A stretch of DNA of 64,000 nt, from contig OY969108.1 in assembly GCA_963697965.1 (NCBI GenBank), positions 2,666,001-2,730,000 on the forward strand, read 5' to 3'. This DNA is from JAPLJC01 sp963697965. Its GTDB lineage: Bacteria; Desulfobacterota; Desulfobaccia; Desulfobaccales; 0-14-0-80-60-11. Position 1 is the stretch's first letter. Each line of letters opens with the position of its first letter. Made by a program: the position numbers and the translations under genes. Positions 1-9,461 of the stretch are shown here, piece after piece. Under the pieces are notes generated by a model that worked only from the letters and a program-made list of their open reading frames with translations, searched no databases and was not told where the DNA came from.

Positions 1-696
1 AAGGACTTCGATCCGGAAATCCTGCAGTGGTCCACCGCCTATGACCGCCAGCAGTTGTGGGGGGAGCTGCGCCAATTGGCCGAAACCCATATCCAGCCGC
101 CCCTAAGGCAGTTGGTGCTGCGCCTGTTGGACCGCTACCAGGAGCTGTTCCTGGTGTGCCCCGCGGCCCGCCTCTACCACCATCCTTATCGGGGGGGTCT
201 GCTGGAGCACACCTGGTTTGTGGCCCGCCATGCCCTGGCCTCCCTGAGCATCTACACCGACCTCAACCCCAGCCTAACCTTGGCCGGCGCCATCCTCCAC
301 GATTTGGGAAAGGTCAAGGAAATCACCAACCCCGCCGCCCCGGAGTTCACGGTCCCAGGCCAACTCCTGGGCCATATTGTCCTGGGCTGGGAGATGGTGC
401 GGGAGGAAGCCAGGGCCATGAACTTCTCCGACGCCAACCTGCTCATACATCTAGAACACATCATATTGGCTCATCACGGCGTCCTGGAATTCGGCTCCCC
501 GGTTCCGCCCAAGACCCGGGAGGCCATGCTGGTTTATACCCTCGACGACCTGGACGCCAAACTCAAGATGATGTCCCAACACCTGGAAAGCGACTCGGGA
601 GAGGGAGATTTTACCAGCTACCACCGGGTCTTGCAGCGGGGACTCTATAAAGGCGGAAAAACGAAGGAGACCGGCGGCCAGGAAAGCAATGAATGA
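1..696 (+). CDS. HD-domain 3'-5' exoribonuclease, YhaM-like (5' end outside window)
   Basis: The reading frame is open from the first base, so the gene starts upstream. A TTG at 55 could be misread as a start, but the codons before it (KDFDPEILQWST) read as normal coding sequence of this family. The visible part holds an HD metal-dependent phosphohydrolase domain: the H of HPYRGGLLEHT (about codon 54), then HDLGKVKEI (about codon 100) and a later HHG. In YhaM proteins an N-terminal OB-fold precedes the HD domain; here it would lie outside the window. The inferred role is cytoplasmic 3'-5' degradation of short RNA or ssDNA. The C-terminal tail (KGGKTKETGG) is short and polar. The family is fairly sure; the exact substrate is not visible. 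Confidence 0.75.
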   Translation, partial: KDFDPEILQWSTAYDRQQLWGELRQLAETHIQPPLRQLVLRLLDRYQELFLVCPAARLYHHPYRGGLLEHTWFVARHALASLSIYTDLNPSLTLAGAILHDLGKVKEITNPAAPEFTVPGQLLGHIVLGWEMVREEARAMNFSDANLLIHLEHIILAHHGVLEFGSPVPPKTREAMLVYTLDDLDAKLKMMSQHLESDSGEGDFTSYHRVLQRGLYKGGKTKETGGQESNE

Positions 697-700
697 GTAA

Positions 701-729
701 TTGACTTTTTGCAATCTCGTTCTTACTTT
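701..729 (+). promoter_or_regulatory. Candidate sigma70 promoter for the stress protein gene
   Basis: TTGACT at 701-706 is followed after 17 bases by TACTTT at 724-729, about 78 bases upstream of the ATG at 807. The -35 is close to consensus and the -10 is weaker. It lies just past the stop of the upstream gene, as expected for an independent promoter. Confidence 0.4.
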
Positions 730-806
730 CAAATTAATACCGTGCAGGGCCGCGGCAAGGCGGCATTTTGGCATAGGCCCCGGGAAAGTCAACCAGGAGG
801 GCATTT

Positions 807-1286
807 ATGTTTAAGAAGCTTTTGGTTCCGCTGGACGGCTCGGACATTGCGGCGAAGATTCTTCCCAAGGTTGTAGAGCTTGCCAGGTGCAGTCAGGCCA
901 AAGTGACCCTCTTCCATGTCTGCCAGCGCGGGATCTTGCCCAGCAAGGCCGCCGAGGCCCGGGAGGAAAAATTCTGCTCCACCTTCCTGGCCGAGGCCGG
1001 GAAGGGCCTCCAGGAACAGGGCCTGGACGCGGACTGGACTTGCGTGGACGGGGCGCCGGCCCGGGAAATCATGGCCTTCGCCCAGGATAAAGGTTGCGAC
1101 CTCATCGTCCTGGGCACCCACGGGGCCGGGGCAGTGGCCTGGTACCTGGGCGGGGTCGCCGAAAAGGTGGTCTCCCGTTCCGGGGTGCCGGTTCTCTTGG
1201 TACGGACCCTGGAAATCAAAGTCCCGCCCCTGAAAGAGGATTACTCTCCGGCGCCAGGGATTGACCTCCCCGATCCCAGGGCTTAA
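807..1286 (+). CDS. Universal stress protein, UspA family
   Basis: A 159-residue single-domain protein beginning MFKKLLVPLDGSDIAAKILP, the classic Usp first strand and Asp. Near residues 103-125 is the nucleotide-loop region (GTHGAGAVAWYLGGVAEKV), followed by VPVLLVRT, the usual last strand. The ATP-binding pattern G-x2-G-x9-G-S/T is nearly complete, but the last residue is Val rather than Ser/Thr, so nucleotide binding is uncertain. The start is supported by the Shine-Dalgarno AGGAGG about 7 bases upstream. It stands alone between the HD gene and a convergent remnant. The likely role is stress survival in the cytoplasm; no specific partner is visible. Confidence 0.88.
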   Translation: MFKKLLVPLDGSDIAAKILPKVVELARCSQAKVTLFHVCQRGILPSKAAEAREEKFCSTFLAEAGKGLQEQGLDADWTCVDGAPAREIMAFAQDKGCDLIVLGTHGAGAVAWYLGGVAEKVVSRSGVPVLLVRTLEIKVPPLKEDYSPAPGIDLPDPRA

Positions 1287-1299
1287 ATTCCCCGCTAGA

Positions 1300-1393
1300 T
1301 TAAAGTTGCCAGTCCGTACCCAGATAGGCGGCGATCACCTCCGGATTCTTCTGAACGGCCCGGGGCGGGCCCTTGGCGACGATTTCCTGTAGC
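1300..1393 (-). pseudogene. 3' remnant of a LivG-like branched-chain amino acid ABC ATPase
   Basis: Read on the minus strand from about 1393 to the TAA at 1300, the codons give LQEIVAKGPPRAVQ followed by KNPEVIAAYLGTDWQL. This matches the C-terminal tail of LivG-type ATPases (usual form: I-A-x-G-x-P-x-E-V, then N-P-x-V-I-x-A-Y-L-G). Nothing of the Walker, signature or H-loop regions is present upstream, so it is a scrap. It is not a copy of the complete livG at 17032-17772, whose tail differs (KEVVADREVIRAYLGDRYH). The rest of the gap, 1394-1639, holds no gene I recognise. The scrap suggests that a second Liv-type importer once followed the methyltransferase operon and was lost, perhaps replaced by the MFS gene. 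Confidence 0.65.
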
Positions 1394-1639
1394 CTGCGGC
1401 TACCAAGTCAAGACGTTATCAATATTATCCCGTCACCGGGGAGACGCCTGTGCTACCGGGTTTTTTTCGGAAAACGGGAAACCTTCTCCTTCACCTTAGT
1501 TAATAGCAAAACTTCAGGGACCGCCGGGACTGGCCCGTTGGTCCCCTTTTGCTTCAGGGCCGCTCTCCTGGCGTCCTCCCTGCCGGCAAAAAATCCGGTG
1601 GCCGGCAACACCTTCTGCCTCCACCGGATCCAGGGCAAT

Positions 1640-2957
1640 TTACCCCACTGCGGGAGCAGGTTCCTCCGGATGGGAGGTCTTGATGAACAAGGCCCCGATG
1701 ATGCCGACCACCACACAGAGCGCGATGAATACCCAGGCCCCCGTATAGGTCTTGCTCCCGTTGGCGTGGATAACTACCAGCATGCCGAAAATCTTGGCCG
1801 CAAAGGCGGCGACGAAATAGCCGACCCCATTAACGAAGCCCATCGCCTTGCCATAAACCTCAGGCGTAAAAATTTCGGCCGGCACCGCCAGAAACGGCCC
1901 CCAGGCCATGTTGGCAAAGAAACCCATCCCGCAAAGAGCCAGGGCCAGAATGGAATGATCCGCCGCTTTCAGCGAGGAGAGCAGCAGAATAAAAGGTATC
2001 AGGCCGATAAAGCACACCAGGATCATGACCTTCCGGTCATTGCGGAACAATTTGTCCGAAAGGTACGAGGAGGTAAAACTGCCGACGGCTCCGGCCAAAA
2101 AGTAGAGCGAACTCCACATACCCATGGCCGCCAGTTTGAACTTGAAGACGTCCGACAGATAAAGAGGGATAAACACCAAGGTTCCCCAAAACGCTATCTG
2201 CATGACGATGTCCACTACGATGACGGCTACATAGCTGCGGTGCTTGAACATCTCCAGGAACGAGAATTCTTTCTGGGAGAGGATTTTGGCCTGGGTGTCC
2301 TTAAATTCACCCTTCTGAAGGATGCCTGCCGCCAACTCATCCTGATAGGAATCTTCCAGTTCTTCCTGGGTGATATACTTATATTGCTCCGGCCTGTCGA
2401 AGACCAGGAACAAGATCAGGAACAAGGGAACTATGCCGAATCCCGCCGTAATAATAAAGACGATGCGCCAGCCACCGAAAAATACTGCCATCTGGGTTGC
2501 CAGGACGCTGGCCCAGGCCGGAGTCAAGATCCAGGCCCAGGAGAGCAGGGCCTGCGCTTTGGCGCGGCCTCCCTTGTTAAACCAGCGCATCAGCACCCTG
2601 GCGGAGGGGACATATTCGGTCCCTACCAGCAGTCCGAACAAGGCCATTCGATAGTAATATTCCATGGGAGTGCGGATTAATCCCATCCAGGCGGTCATTA
2701 CGGACCAGGCGATGACCGAAAAAATCAAGAACCTTCTTCGCTCCGTATTTGTCCGTCAAATATCCGGAAATATACTGGGCGGGGGCGTAGAAGATCATCA
2801 TCAGCATGGCGCCAGTGCCTACCCCGGAAACGGTCAGCCCGATATCCTTCATGATCATAGGGTTCAGGACCGCGGTTTTCACCCGGTCCAGGTACTGGAT
2901 GCTGTAGCAAAAAAACAGAGTAACCGCGATTACCCAACGATACGGGATTTTCTTCAT
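1640..2957 (-). pseudogene. MFS transporter, ACS (anion:cation symporter) family, frameshifted
   Basis: Two overlapping frames together make one about 438-residue major facilitator. The 5' part (2957 to about 2730) starts MKKIPYRWVIAVTLFFCYSI and reaches the loop 2-3 motif GYLTDKYGAKKVL. The rest continues in another frame as FSVIAWSVMTAWMG down to 1640. Removing one T from the run of six near 2729-2734 restores a continuous ACS-family sequence. Members of this family carry organic anions such as tartrate, hexuronate or phthalate. The gene is last in the methyltransferase operon, 43 bases after the corrinoid gene, and has a good Shine-Dalgarno (AAGGAGGG). Either the frame is truly broken or the base is an assembly error. 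The tartrate-pathway genes nearby make a tartrate-like anion a reasonable guess for the substrate. Confidence 0.75.
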
Positions 2958-2999
2958 TCGCCTTCCCTCCTTGCCTTTTGAGGTTATAGCCTGATCGGC

Positions 3000-4899
3000 C
3001 TACTGCAACAGGCGCTTAACCAAGGTTACCGCGTCGCCGGCATCGGCGGCATATCCATCGGCGCCGATATCTCTGGCGAATTTCTCGTTTACCGGGGCGC
3101 CGCCCACGATCACCTTCACCTGATCCCTGAGCCCCTCGGCCTTCAGGGCGTCGATGACCTGGTGCATCTGCGGCATGGTCGTGGTGAGCAGGGCCGAGAG
3201 TCCCAGCACGTCCGGTTGGTATTGAGCCACCTCCTTGACAAAGGAATCCACGGACACATTAACTCCCAAATCTCTGATTTCGAGACCCACGCCTCTTAGC
3301 ATCGTCACTACCATGTTCTTGCCGATATCGTGAAGATCGCCTAAAACCGTGCCGATGAGAATCTTTCCCCTAACTTCGGCCTTTTCGGCGAGGAAAGGTT
3401 CGAGCACGGCCAGGGCTTCATTCATGGCCCTGGCCGAGAGCAGCACTTCCGGGATGAAGACCTCACCCGTTTTGAACTTGCCGCCGATCTCCTCCATCGC
3501 CGCAATCATCCCCTTGTTGAGGATGTCCGTCGCGTTGAAGCCCTGGTCGAGCATCTCCCGGATGTGCGCCTTGATGCCGAGGTGGTCTCCCTTGAGAACG
3601 TCGTTTTTGATGGCCAGGAATTCTGCCGCAGTGACCGCCCCGGCTTCGACCCGGGCCGGAGCGGCCACCGCCGTTTCCGGCAGCGGGCGATATCCACCCC
3701 CTTTAAGAGGCAACCGTCCTTCCTTGGCAATCCGCTCGCCCAGGCGCACCAGGCGGTCGAAAACCGCGTTGGGCGGGGTGGTGTCCGCTATCCCCACGAT
3801 GATGCGGCTGCCCGGGGCCACGGCCTTGAAAAAGTGATCGATGTATGACCGAAAGTCCTCTTCGGATGCGGTTTCCATAAGGAGCAGGCTCTGGGGAATA
3901 CCTCCAAAAATAGTCAATCGGGGGGACCAGCGCTGGTAGTATTCTTCGATTTTGACCTTGGTCATGGGGAAGGGGCAAACGGCCTCGGCGATGTGAATCC
4001 CGGAGTCCCGGATGAGGTCCATCAAGCCGCGGTTTTCGCCGTCGCAATGGCTGATGAGCAGCTTCCCTTTTTCCTCCAGGACTCGGGACACTTTTTGCAG
4101 GTAAGGCTTGATCTCCTTGGCAAAAAAGGGCGTATAAGTGATGGTGTCGTCGTAGTTGGCCCCCCACAGCACCACTTCGGCCGGAGAATCGGCCACGACT
4201 CTCAGAATCTGCTCGTACACCCGCTCGATGCTCTCAGCCAGGCGGCGCATTCTCTCTTTCGTGGTCTTTATACTCATAGTAAAAGTCGGTGGCCTCGAGA
4301 AGGTCTCTCTGGACATGATGAATCCCGGAGGCCGAGAAGGTGCCCATCATGCAGGCAATGCCGTCATCACCGATCTCTGCCTGCCAGGCCGCGTACCTGG
4401 CGTAGTCGGGAAGGACGGTCATATTGTCGAAGATAAAGGAAAGCACCCGGTAGTCCTCTACCCTCTTGATGGCTCTCTGCTGTAGCCAGGTTATGGAGGC
4501 TCCCGCCTTTCGCATCTCCTCCGTAATCGCCTCGGTGACGCTGACCATTCCCAGCGGGGTATGATATTCGACCTGTTTCAGATCACCGTCCTGCTTCACC
4601 TTTACTTCGATCTGGGAAGAGAGCTGGATGCGGTACCCGTTTTCCTTGAGCGAATAGACCCCCAGCCCCCGGTGCAGGTTTTCCTCGTGGCGTTTAACCT
4701 TGAGCAGTTCGGGGATCACCTTGTGCAGCGCCCAGCCCTCGGCATGGGCAATTTCATCAGCGGTTCGCCCCCGATGTTGCCGAGGCAGAGTGCCTTGATA
4801 AGAGTTGGCGTTATACCAAAGGTCAAAGCGCGGCGCGTACGGCAGCACCTCCGGCAGCTCGCCTCTGGCGGCCATGAGCATTCTCTCTTTGAGGGTCAT
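3000..4899 (-). pseudogene. UroD-type methyltransferase fused to a corrinoid-binding domain, with one frameshift
   Basis: The ATG at 4899 (MTLKERMLMAARGELPEV) overlaps the stop of the upstream activator gene as ATGA and has a GGAAG ribosome site. The N-terminal two thirds are a uroporphyrinogen-decarboxylase-fold methyltransferase, with candidate zinc ligands HC (LLISHCDGEN) and C (EAVCPFP). The C-terminal 210 residues are a corrinoid protein: a four-helix cap (AEFLAIKNDVLKGD...) and then the lower-axial-ligand motif DLHDIGKN and a GG-loop near the end. The frame changes near 4255-4265: dropping one base there joins FYYEYKDH to KERMRRLAESIE naturally, giving about 632 residues. Such fusions would put substrate methyltransferase (MT1) and corrinoid carrier in one chain. 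Whether the shift is real decay or an assembly error cannot be told from sequence. The substrate is unknown. Confidence 0.75.
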
Positions 4900-6845
4900 T
4901 TTGGCTTCCTTCCAAAGGTTGTTAGCAAGTCTCTCCCCCCGGGGAGAGACGGTCCTTGACCAGGAGATCGCCTGGGAATGGAGCGAGCGCACCCGCTTTC
5001 GGGGTTCGCCGGGTCCGGGAAGTCCATGCCCAGAATGTATTCCGTTTGAAAGTCCGGGTCCTCCGCAAGTTCGACGAAGCGCACCCTTCCCAATAGTTCC
5101 TGCGCCTCCTGCCGCCTTTTCCTGTCCAAGAGGGCGAGTATTGCTCCCATGCCCGCGGCGTTCTCCGCCACCTTAATGTCGGCCCCCAGGTCGGGAAACA
5201 TGCCGATCGAGACGGCGTTACCCCAATCGAAGCGCGCCCCAAAGGCCCCCGTCAGCACCACTTGGTCCACCCGGCTGAGGCCCGCCTGGCGCATGAGAAT
5301 CTTGGTTCCGGCGAACAGGGCTGCCTTGGCCAATTGCACCTGCCGGACATCCTTTATGGTGATGTCGATTTCCCGGCTCGAACCTGTTGCCGGCGCCAGC
5401 ACAAACCGCTGCCCGATCTGGCCCCCATCGTTAAACACCCCCGGCATACCCTCCACGAGTCTGCCGTTCGGCCTGAGAAGGCCCGTCCGCCTCATGGCAG
5501 CCACCGCGTCGATGATTCCCGACCCGCAGATCCCCTGTGGCTGGACTTTACCGTTAGCGCCCAGGACTTCATAAGATGGCCGCAGGGTTTCCGGATCGAT
5601 ATCGACCTTGTGGATAGCGCCCGGGGCCGCCCTCATCCCATGGGAGATGTGGGCCCCTTCGAAGGCGGGCCCGGTGGCGCAGCTCGTGGCCCAAAGCGCT
5701 TTCCGGTTGCCCAGCACGAGTTCCCCATTGGTGCCGATGTCGATGATTAACAGCACTTCGTCCTTATGGTGAGGTTGCTCGGCCAGGATGGCGCCTAGGG
5801 TGTCGCCGCCCAAAAACCCTGAAATGACCGGGAAAACATGGATATTGGCGCCGGGGTTCAATTCGACCCCCATGTCCCTGGCCCGGAAATCCCCTGGAAG
5901 CCGCCGCGGGGGCAGGTAAGGGGAGATTCCCAGGCTGTGCGGATGAAAGCCCGCAAACAGGGTTTCCATGGTGGTGTTGCCCACCACGACCATCTCGTCA
6001 AGATCTTCCCGGCGGACCCCGGCGCCGGAGATGAGAGGGCCGATCAGGGCGTTGATCTTATCGACCACCATTTTCTGGAGCAGGCCGGCTCCTCCCTCGG
6101 AATCGTCGGCATAAGCAATCCGGCTGATAACATCTTCGCCAAAGAGGCGCTGCGGATTGCCTGCCCCGGCCGCAGATAATACCTGGCCCGTTTTAAGATC
6201 GCACAGATAGAGCGCCAGGGTGGTCGTGCCCAGGTCCACGGCGAGACCGCAGGAGCGTTGGTGCTCGCCGCTCAGAACCGCGGTTACTCCCCTTTCCCGG
6301 TGGCAAACGAGAGTCAGGGGACCATTGCTCCTGGCAGCCCGGCTCAGTTCGGCGATGGCGGTCACCTCTGCGAAGAGCACCTCTTTGCCGAAGAAGGAAA
6401 GGGCAGCAGAAGATGCCGCCGAGGCGAGGTCGCCACAGTTGGGGTGCAGCTTAAGGCTCGGAATTACCAGGCGCTCAATGGCCGCATCTGCCGGAAAGGT
6501 GCCGGAAATTTCCGTTTTGAACGATACGTCGATCTCATCTGAGGCAAGAGAGTAGATTACCCCGGAACCTCGGATGTGCGCCTGGCAGGCCAGCCGCTCC
6601 CCCCGGGCCAGTTGCTCCGGTGACAGCACTAATCGCTCTTGATCGGAAACAGGCCCGAGGCAATCTTCCGGGCGGGCATAGATTCGGCACTTGCCGCAGG
6701 TTCCCTGGCCCCCGCAATCAGACGGGAGCTCGATGCCAAGGGCTCTTGCTGCTTCGAGGACGGTTTTCCGGTCCTCGACCTCGCCCTGTTGGCCGTAGGG
6801 CTGAAAGAAAATGGTATGGCAAGGTTCTGGGGCCGGGGTTTCCAT
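4896..6845 (-). CDS. Reductive activator of corrinoid proteins (RACo/ASKHA ferredoxin, DUF4445)
   Basis: A 649-residue protein with an N-terminal 2Fe-2S domain (residues about 10-100; cysteines in DCGGQGTCGKCR and a later LACQ) and a large actin-like ATPase domain starting at CGLAVDLGTTTLALYL (about residue 200), with VIDIGTNGELVLG-type and GSGIIDAVAAM loops further on. Known relatives use ATP to push an electron onto inactive Co(II) corrinoid, returning it to Co(I). It sits between DUF1638 and the UroD-corrinoid gene, and its stop overlaps the start of the latter, so translation is probably coupled to its client. The start is ATG at 6845. Family assignment is firm; the client is inferred from position. 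Confidence 0.9.
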   Translation of the reverse strand: METPAPEPCHTIFFQPYGQQGEVEDRKTVLEAARALGIELPSDCGGQGTCGKCRIYARPEDCLGPVSDQERLVLSPEQLARGERLACQAHIRGSGVIYSLASDEIDVSFKTEISGTFPADAAIERLVIPSLKLHPNCGDLASAASSAALSFFGKEVLFAEVTAIAELSRAARSNGPLTLVCHRERGVTAVLSGEHQRSCGLAVDLGTTTLALYLCDLKTGQVLSAAGAGNPQRLFGEDVISRIAYADDSEGGAGLLQKMVVDKINALIGPLISGAGVRREDLDEMVVVGNTTMETLFAGFHPHSLGISPYLPPRRLPGDFRARDMGVELNPGANIHVFPVISGFLGGDTLGAILAEQPHHKDEVLLIIDIGTNGELVLGNRKALWATSCATGPAFEGAHISHGMRAAPGAIHKVDIDPETLRPSYEVLGANGKVQPQGICGSGIIDAVAAMRRTGLLRPNGRLVEGMPGVFNDGGQIGQRFVLAPATGSSREIDITIKDVRQVQLAKAALFAGTKILMRQAGLSRVDQVVLTGAFGARFDWGNAVSIGMFPDLGADIKVAENAAGMGAILALLDRKRRQEAQELLGRVRFVELAEDPDFQTEYILGMDFPDPANPESGCARSIPRRSPGQGPSLPGGRDLLTTFGRKPK

Positions 6846-6909
6846 AAACGGGTCAAAGCCGCCTTTGGGTTTCGGGTGGGCACCGGCATTACCGGACTCG
6901 CTCCCTCAT

Positions 6910-7596
6910 TCAGGGACTGAGAAACATCTCCTGGGTGAGTTCCTCCCCTTCGGCAATAGAAACGAAATCGTCCGGGACAACATCGCCTTCGTCTAAGAGG
7001 TCCGGGCAAACCATCTTCCTGAAATAATCAAGGGTTCCCGTTAGTTCGAGATATTCCTTCCCGAAGAAGGCGGCGTTTTCCTGAGCTCGACGCCGGTAGG
7101 GCTCGATGTCGGTCAGGCCTGAGCTGATCAGCGCTATATGGGTATAATGTTTCAGTTCCTCCTGCATCGCCCAGATTGCTGTTTCAGAGCCGACGCGGGG
7201 GGTGTACTCGATTTCGACTATACTAAGCGGGTCCTTTTTTTCTTCGATCCATCCCGGGGTCAGGTAATAGGTCCCGGGGATTTTGTGGAACAGCTCGTCG
7301 TAAGACGCCCGGGATCCCAGGAAAAGCGTGATGCAGTCGTGGCACCGGGGTACGATGAGACGCTGCCGCCGGGCGGCCACTCCCACTATGCCGTTGGAGC
7401 AAAGACCATATCCCAGCACGATGCGGCCGGCATAGCTGGAAACTTGATCGATCTCGGCCTGAAGGCGGCCCGGCATCAGGTGCGGCGTTCTGTGCAGGGC
7501 CTGCTCCAGGTAGCGCACCTCGACTTGGTTATCAGGAGGGAGCACCTGCTCTATCTCGGTCCGCATCACGCTGCACGCCAAAATCACGGTTTTCAT
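6910..7596 (-). CDS. DUF1638 domain protein
   Basis: The protein has 228 residues. It starts MKTVILACSVMRTEIEQVLP and has the family's conserved pieces: LGYGLCSNGIVG (about residue 60), PRCHDCITLFLGS (about residue 84) and a C-terminal part resembling GTYYLTPGW. The cysteines in LCSNG and RCHDC could bind metal. DUF1638 genes are often found next to corrinoid methyltransferases; the biochemical role is not established. Here it lies 64 bases upstream of the RACo gene and 21 bases downstream of the pterin methyltransferase, within one co-directional run. Confidence 0.85.
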   Translation of the reverse strand: MKTVILACSVMRTEIEQVLPPDNQVEVRYLEQALHRTPHLMPGRLQAEIDQVSSYAGRIVLGYGLCSNGIVGVAARRQRLIVPRCHDCITLFLGSRASYDELFHKIPGTYYLTPGWIEEKKDPLSIVEIEYTPRVGSETAIWAMQEELKHYTHIALISSGLTDIEPYRRRAQENAAFFGKEYLELTGTLDYFRKMVCPDLLDEGDVVPDDFVSIAEGEELTQEMFLSP

Positions 7597-7617
7597 GCCT
7601 GAACGTCCGCGGCCAAC

Positions 7618-8412
7618 CTATCCCAGCCTGCCGGCCCTGAAGGCCTGGATGTATTCCAGACAGTATTCATCCTGCCCCGCCACTGCCATCGCAGCCCGGA
7701 GCGAGCCGTAAAGCTCCTTGTCGGTGGGATCCATGATGGCCCCGTCGAGGCCGCGCATAATCGCGGCAATGAGGAAGGTGCGGTTTATTAGCTTGCGTTT
7801 GGGAAGGCCATGGGAGACATTGGTAAGTCCGCAGATCGTATGGACCCCGGGAAATTCCCGCATTATGAGAGCGATGGCCTCCAGGGTGGCCATTGCCGAC
7901 CTGGTGTCGGTACCCAGAGGATAAACCAGGGGGTCCAGATAAAGATCATCCAGGGGAATTCCGGCAAGCTTCACCTTTTCGACGAGCCGGCCGGCCAGCT
8001 CCACCTTGGCCGCGGTGGAATCCGCCATCATGTCTTCGGATTGGCAAAGCCCGATGACCTTGGTATGCAAATCCGCCACCAGGGGCAGGATCCCCTCGAG
8101 CCGGGCGGGTTCGAGCGTGATGGAATTGACCATGGGGGTAATCCTGGCCCCAGGCAGGACCTCCCGGATCACTTTGGCATCCGGGCTGTCCAGGCACAGC
8201 GGCAGGTCGCAAACTTCCTGCACCACTTCCATGATCCACTTGAGATATTCCGCCTCCTTCTCGAAAAAGGCCCCGGCGTTGACGTCAATATAGTGCGCCC
8301 CGGCCTCTGCCTGGGCCTTCGCCTCTCCCTGAATAAAGCCCCGGTCACGGGTGGCGATAGCCTCTGCTATCTTTGGGCGCGACGAGTTTATCCTTTCGCC
8401 GACAATCAGCAT
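7618..8412 (-). CDS. Methyltetrahydrofolate:corrinoid methyltransferase (pterin-binding TIM barrel, AcsE/MtgA type)
   Basis: I place the start at the ATG at 8412 (MLIVGERINSSRPKIAEAI), because this is the family's typical first strand; a longer frame reaching 8514 only overlaps the upstream gene. The 264-residue barrel shows the pterin-binding pieces: IDVNAGA (strand 2), PLCLDSPDA (strand 3), PMVNSIT (strand 4), YLDPLVYPLGT and CGLTNVSHGLP. It should move a methyl group between a corrinoid protein and tetrahydrofolate (MT2 role), feeding the Wood-Ljungdahl route. The start overlaps the end of the upstream UroD gene by 7 bases, so the two are co-translated. The family is sure; the direction of transfer is inferred. 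Confidence 0.88.
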   Translation of the reverse strand: MLIVGERINSSRPKIAEAIATRDRGFIQGEAKAQAEAGAHYIDVNAGAFFEKEAEYLKWIMEVVQEVCDLPLCLDSPDAKVIREVLPGARITPMVNSITLEPARLEGILPLVADLHTKVIGLCQSEDMMADSTAAKVELAGRLVEKVKLAGIPLDDLYLDPLVYPLGTDTRSAMATLEAIALIMREFPGVHTICGLTNVSHGLPKRKLINRTFLIAAIMRGLDGAIMDPTDKELYGSLRAAMAVAGQDEYCLEYIQAFRAGRLG

Positions 8413-9452
8413 AAGCAATCCTCCGGGAGCAAAATGCCAGACGAATAACCTTCGTGCACCGCGGCGACCAGCGCCTTGAGGTTCTTGATCGGGGTGGCCA
8501 GCGGAATGGCGCATTCAGGAGCAATGATGTTGACTCCGGCTTCAATCGCATAGCGGACCTGCTTGCGGACGTCTTCCGGGGTACCTTGGAAAAGGGTCTG
8601 GGCATTGTTCACATTGCCTACCAGGCAAAGACGATGTCCGACTTTGGCGACGGCGACCTTGGAGTCAACCTGCCATTCGAAATGATAGCCGTCAAATCCG
8701 GCATCAGCGAAAAGTTCGAGCCGGTCCAGACAGTTTCCGCAAACGTGGAGGATAAGAGGCCCCGCGATCATTGCCGTCATTTCCTGGTGGAGCGGCAGCA
8801 GGTATTCCTGGTAGTGATAGGCCCCAACTAGATTTCCAGTGGCATGGTCCGCCAGCACCACTATGTCGGCCCCGGCCTCAAATTGCGCCCTGGCAAAGGC
8901 TACACTCACAGGCAGCAGTTGCCGGAGCATCCGGGACACTTTTTCTTTTTCACCCAGGCCAACCTGCAGGAGCAGGTTCTGGGTTCCGGCCATGTGGTAG
9001 GCCAGGGTCCACGGACCCATCACCTTACCGATGATGGCCGCCTTGCCGCCGACGTGGCGGCGCAGGATCGAGAGGGCTTCCAGAACCACGCGCATGGAGG
9101 GTTTTTCGAGAATGCTTTCCGGGACCTCCACCTCCGAGAAATCCGCGTAAGGAAAGTTCCGGCTGTCGGGCATCTGGTCCCGGGAGCCCCAGTCCACATG
9201 GCACCCCAAGGCGGCAGCCTCCTGATGGACGCTGTATTCGGGCATGACGGTATCAAAACCGATGATTTCATGCCCGGCCAGGGCCAGTTCGGCCATGGCG
9301 TTGGCCTCGACGTGAGCCTCGGGAAAAGATATTCCCGCAGCGTCCATGAGATCGTGGCAGACTATCGAGGTAGGATTTCCCGCCGGTGGGCGGGTCCCTT
9401 TTCTCCCATTATACAGGGCCGACATGATTAGATTGTAGGAAGTCGACTTCAT
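8406..9452 (-). CDS. UroD-family cobalamin methyltransferase (MtaA/MtbA-like)
   Basis: A 348-residue uroporphyrinogen-decarboxylase-fold protein starting MKSTSYNLIMSALYNGRKG. The zinc-thiolate motif of methylcobamide methyltransferases is present: HxC in ILHVCGN (about residue 235) and a later C in IAPECAIPL (about residue 310). IIGFDTVMPEYSV is also characteristic. True heme-pathway UroD lacks the HxC motif, so a methyl-transfer role is much more likely. It is the first enzyme gene after the GntR regulator, with 9 bases between them, and overlaps the pterin methyltransferase. It may act as MT1 on the methylated substrate or as an MT2 for a thiol acceptor; sequence does not decide this. Confidence 0.85.
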   Translation of the reverse strand: MKSTSYNLIMSALYNGRKGTRPPAGNPTSIVCHDLMDAAGISFPEAHVEANAMAELALAGHEIIGFDTVMPEYSVHQEAAALGCHVDWGSRDQMPDSRNFPYADFSEVEVPESILEKPSMRVVLEALSILRRHVGGKAAIIGKVMGPWTLAYHMAGTQNLLLQVGLGEKEKVSRMLRQLLPVSVAFARAQFEAGADIVVLADHATGNLVGAYHYQEYLLPLHQEMTAMIAGPLILHVCGNCLDRLELFADAGFDGYHFEWQVDSKVAVAKVGHRLCLVGNVNNAQTLFQGTPEDVRKQVRYAIEAGVNIIAPECAIPLATPIKNLKALVAAVHEGYSSGILLPEDCLC

Positions 9453-9461
9453 GGTAAGGCC

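Noticed and set aside
1373..2680. A 435-codon plus-strand frame across the MFS gene
   Set aside because: It is antisense to a clear membrane transporter; its translation is a charged, low-complexity sequence with no domain.
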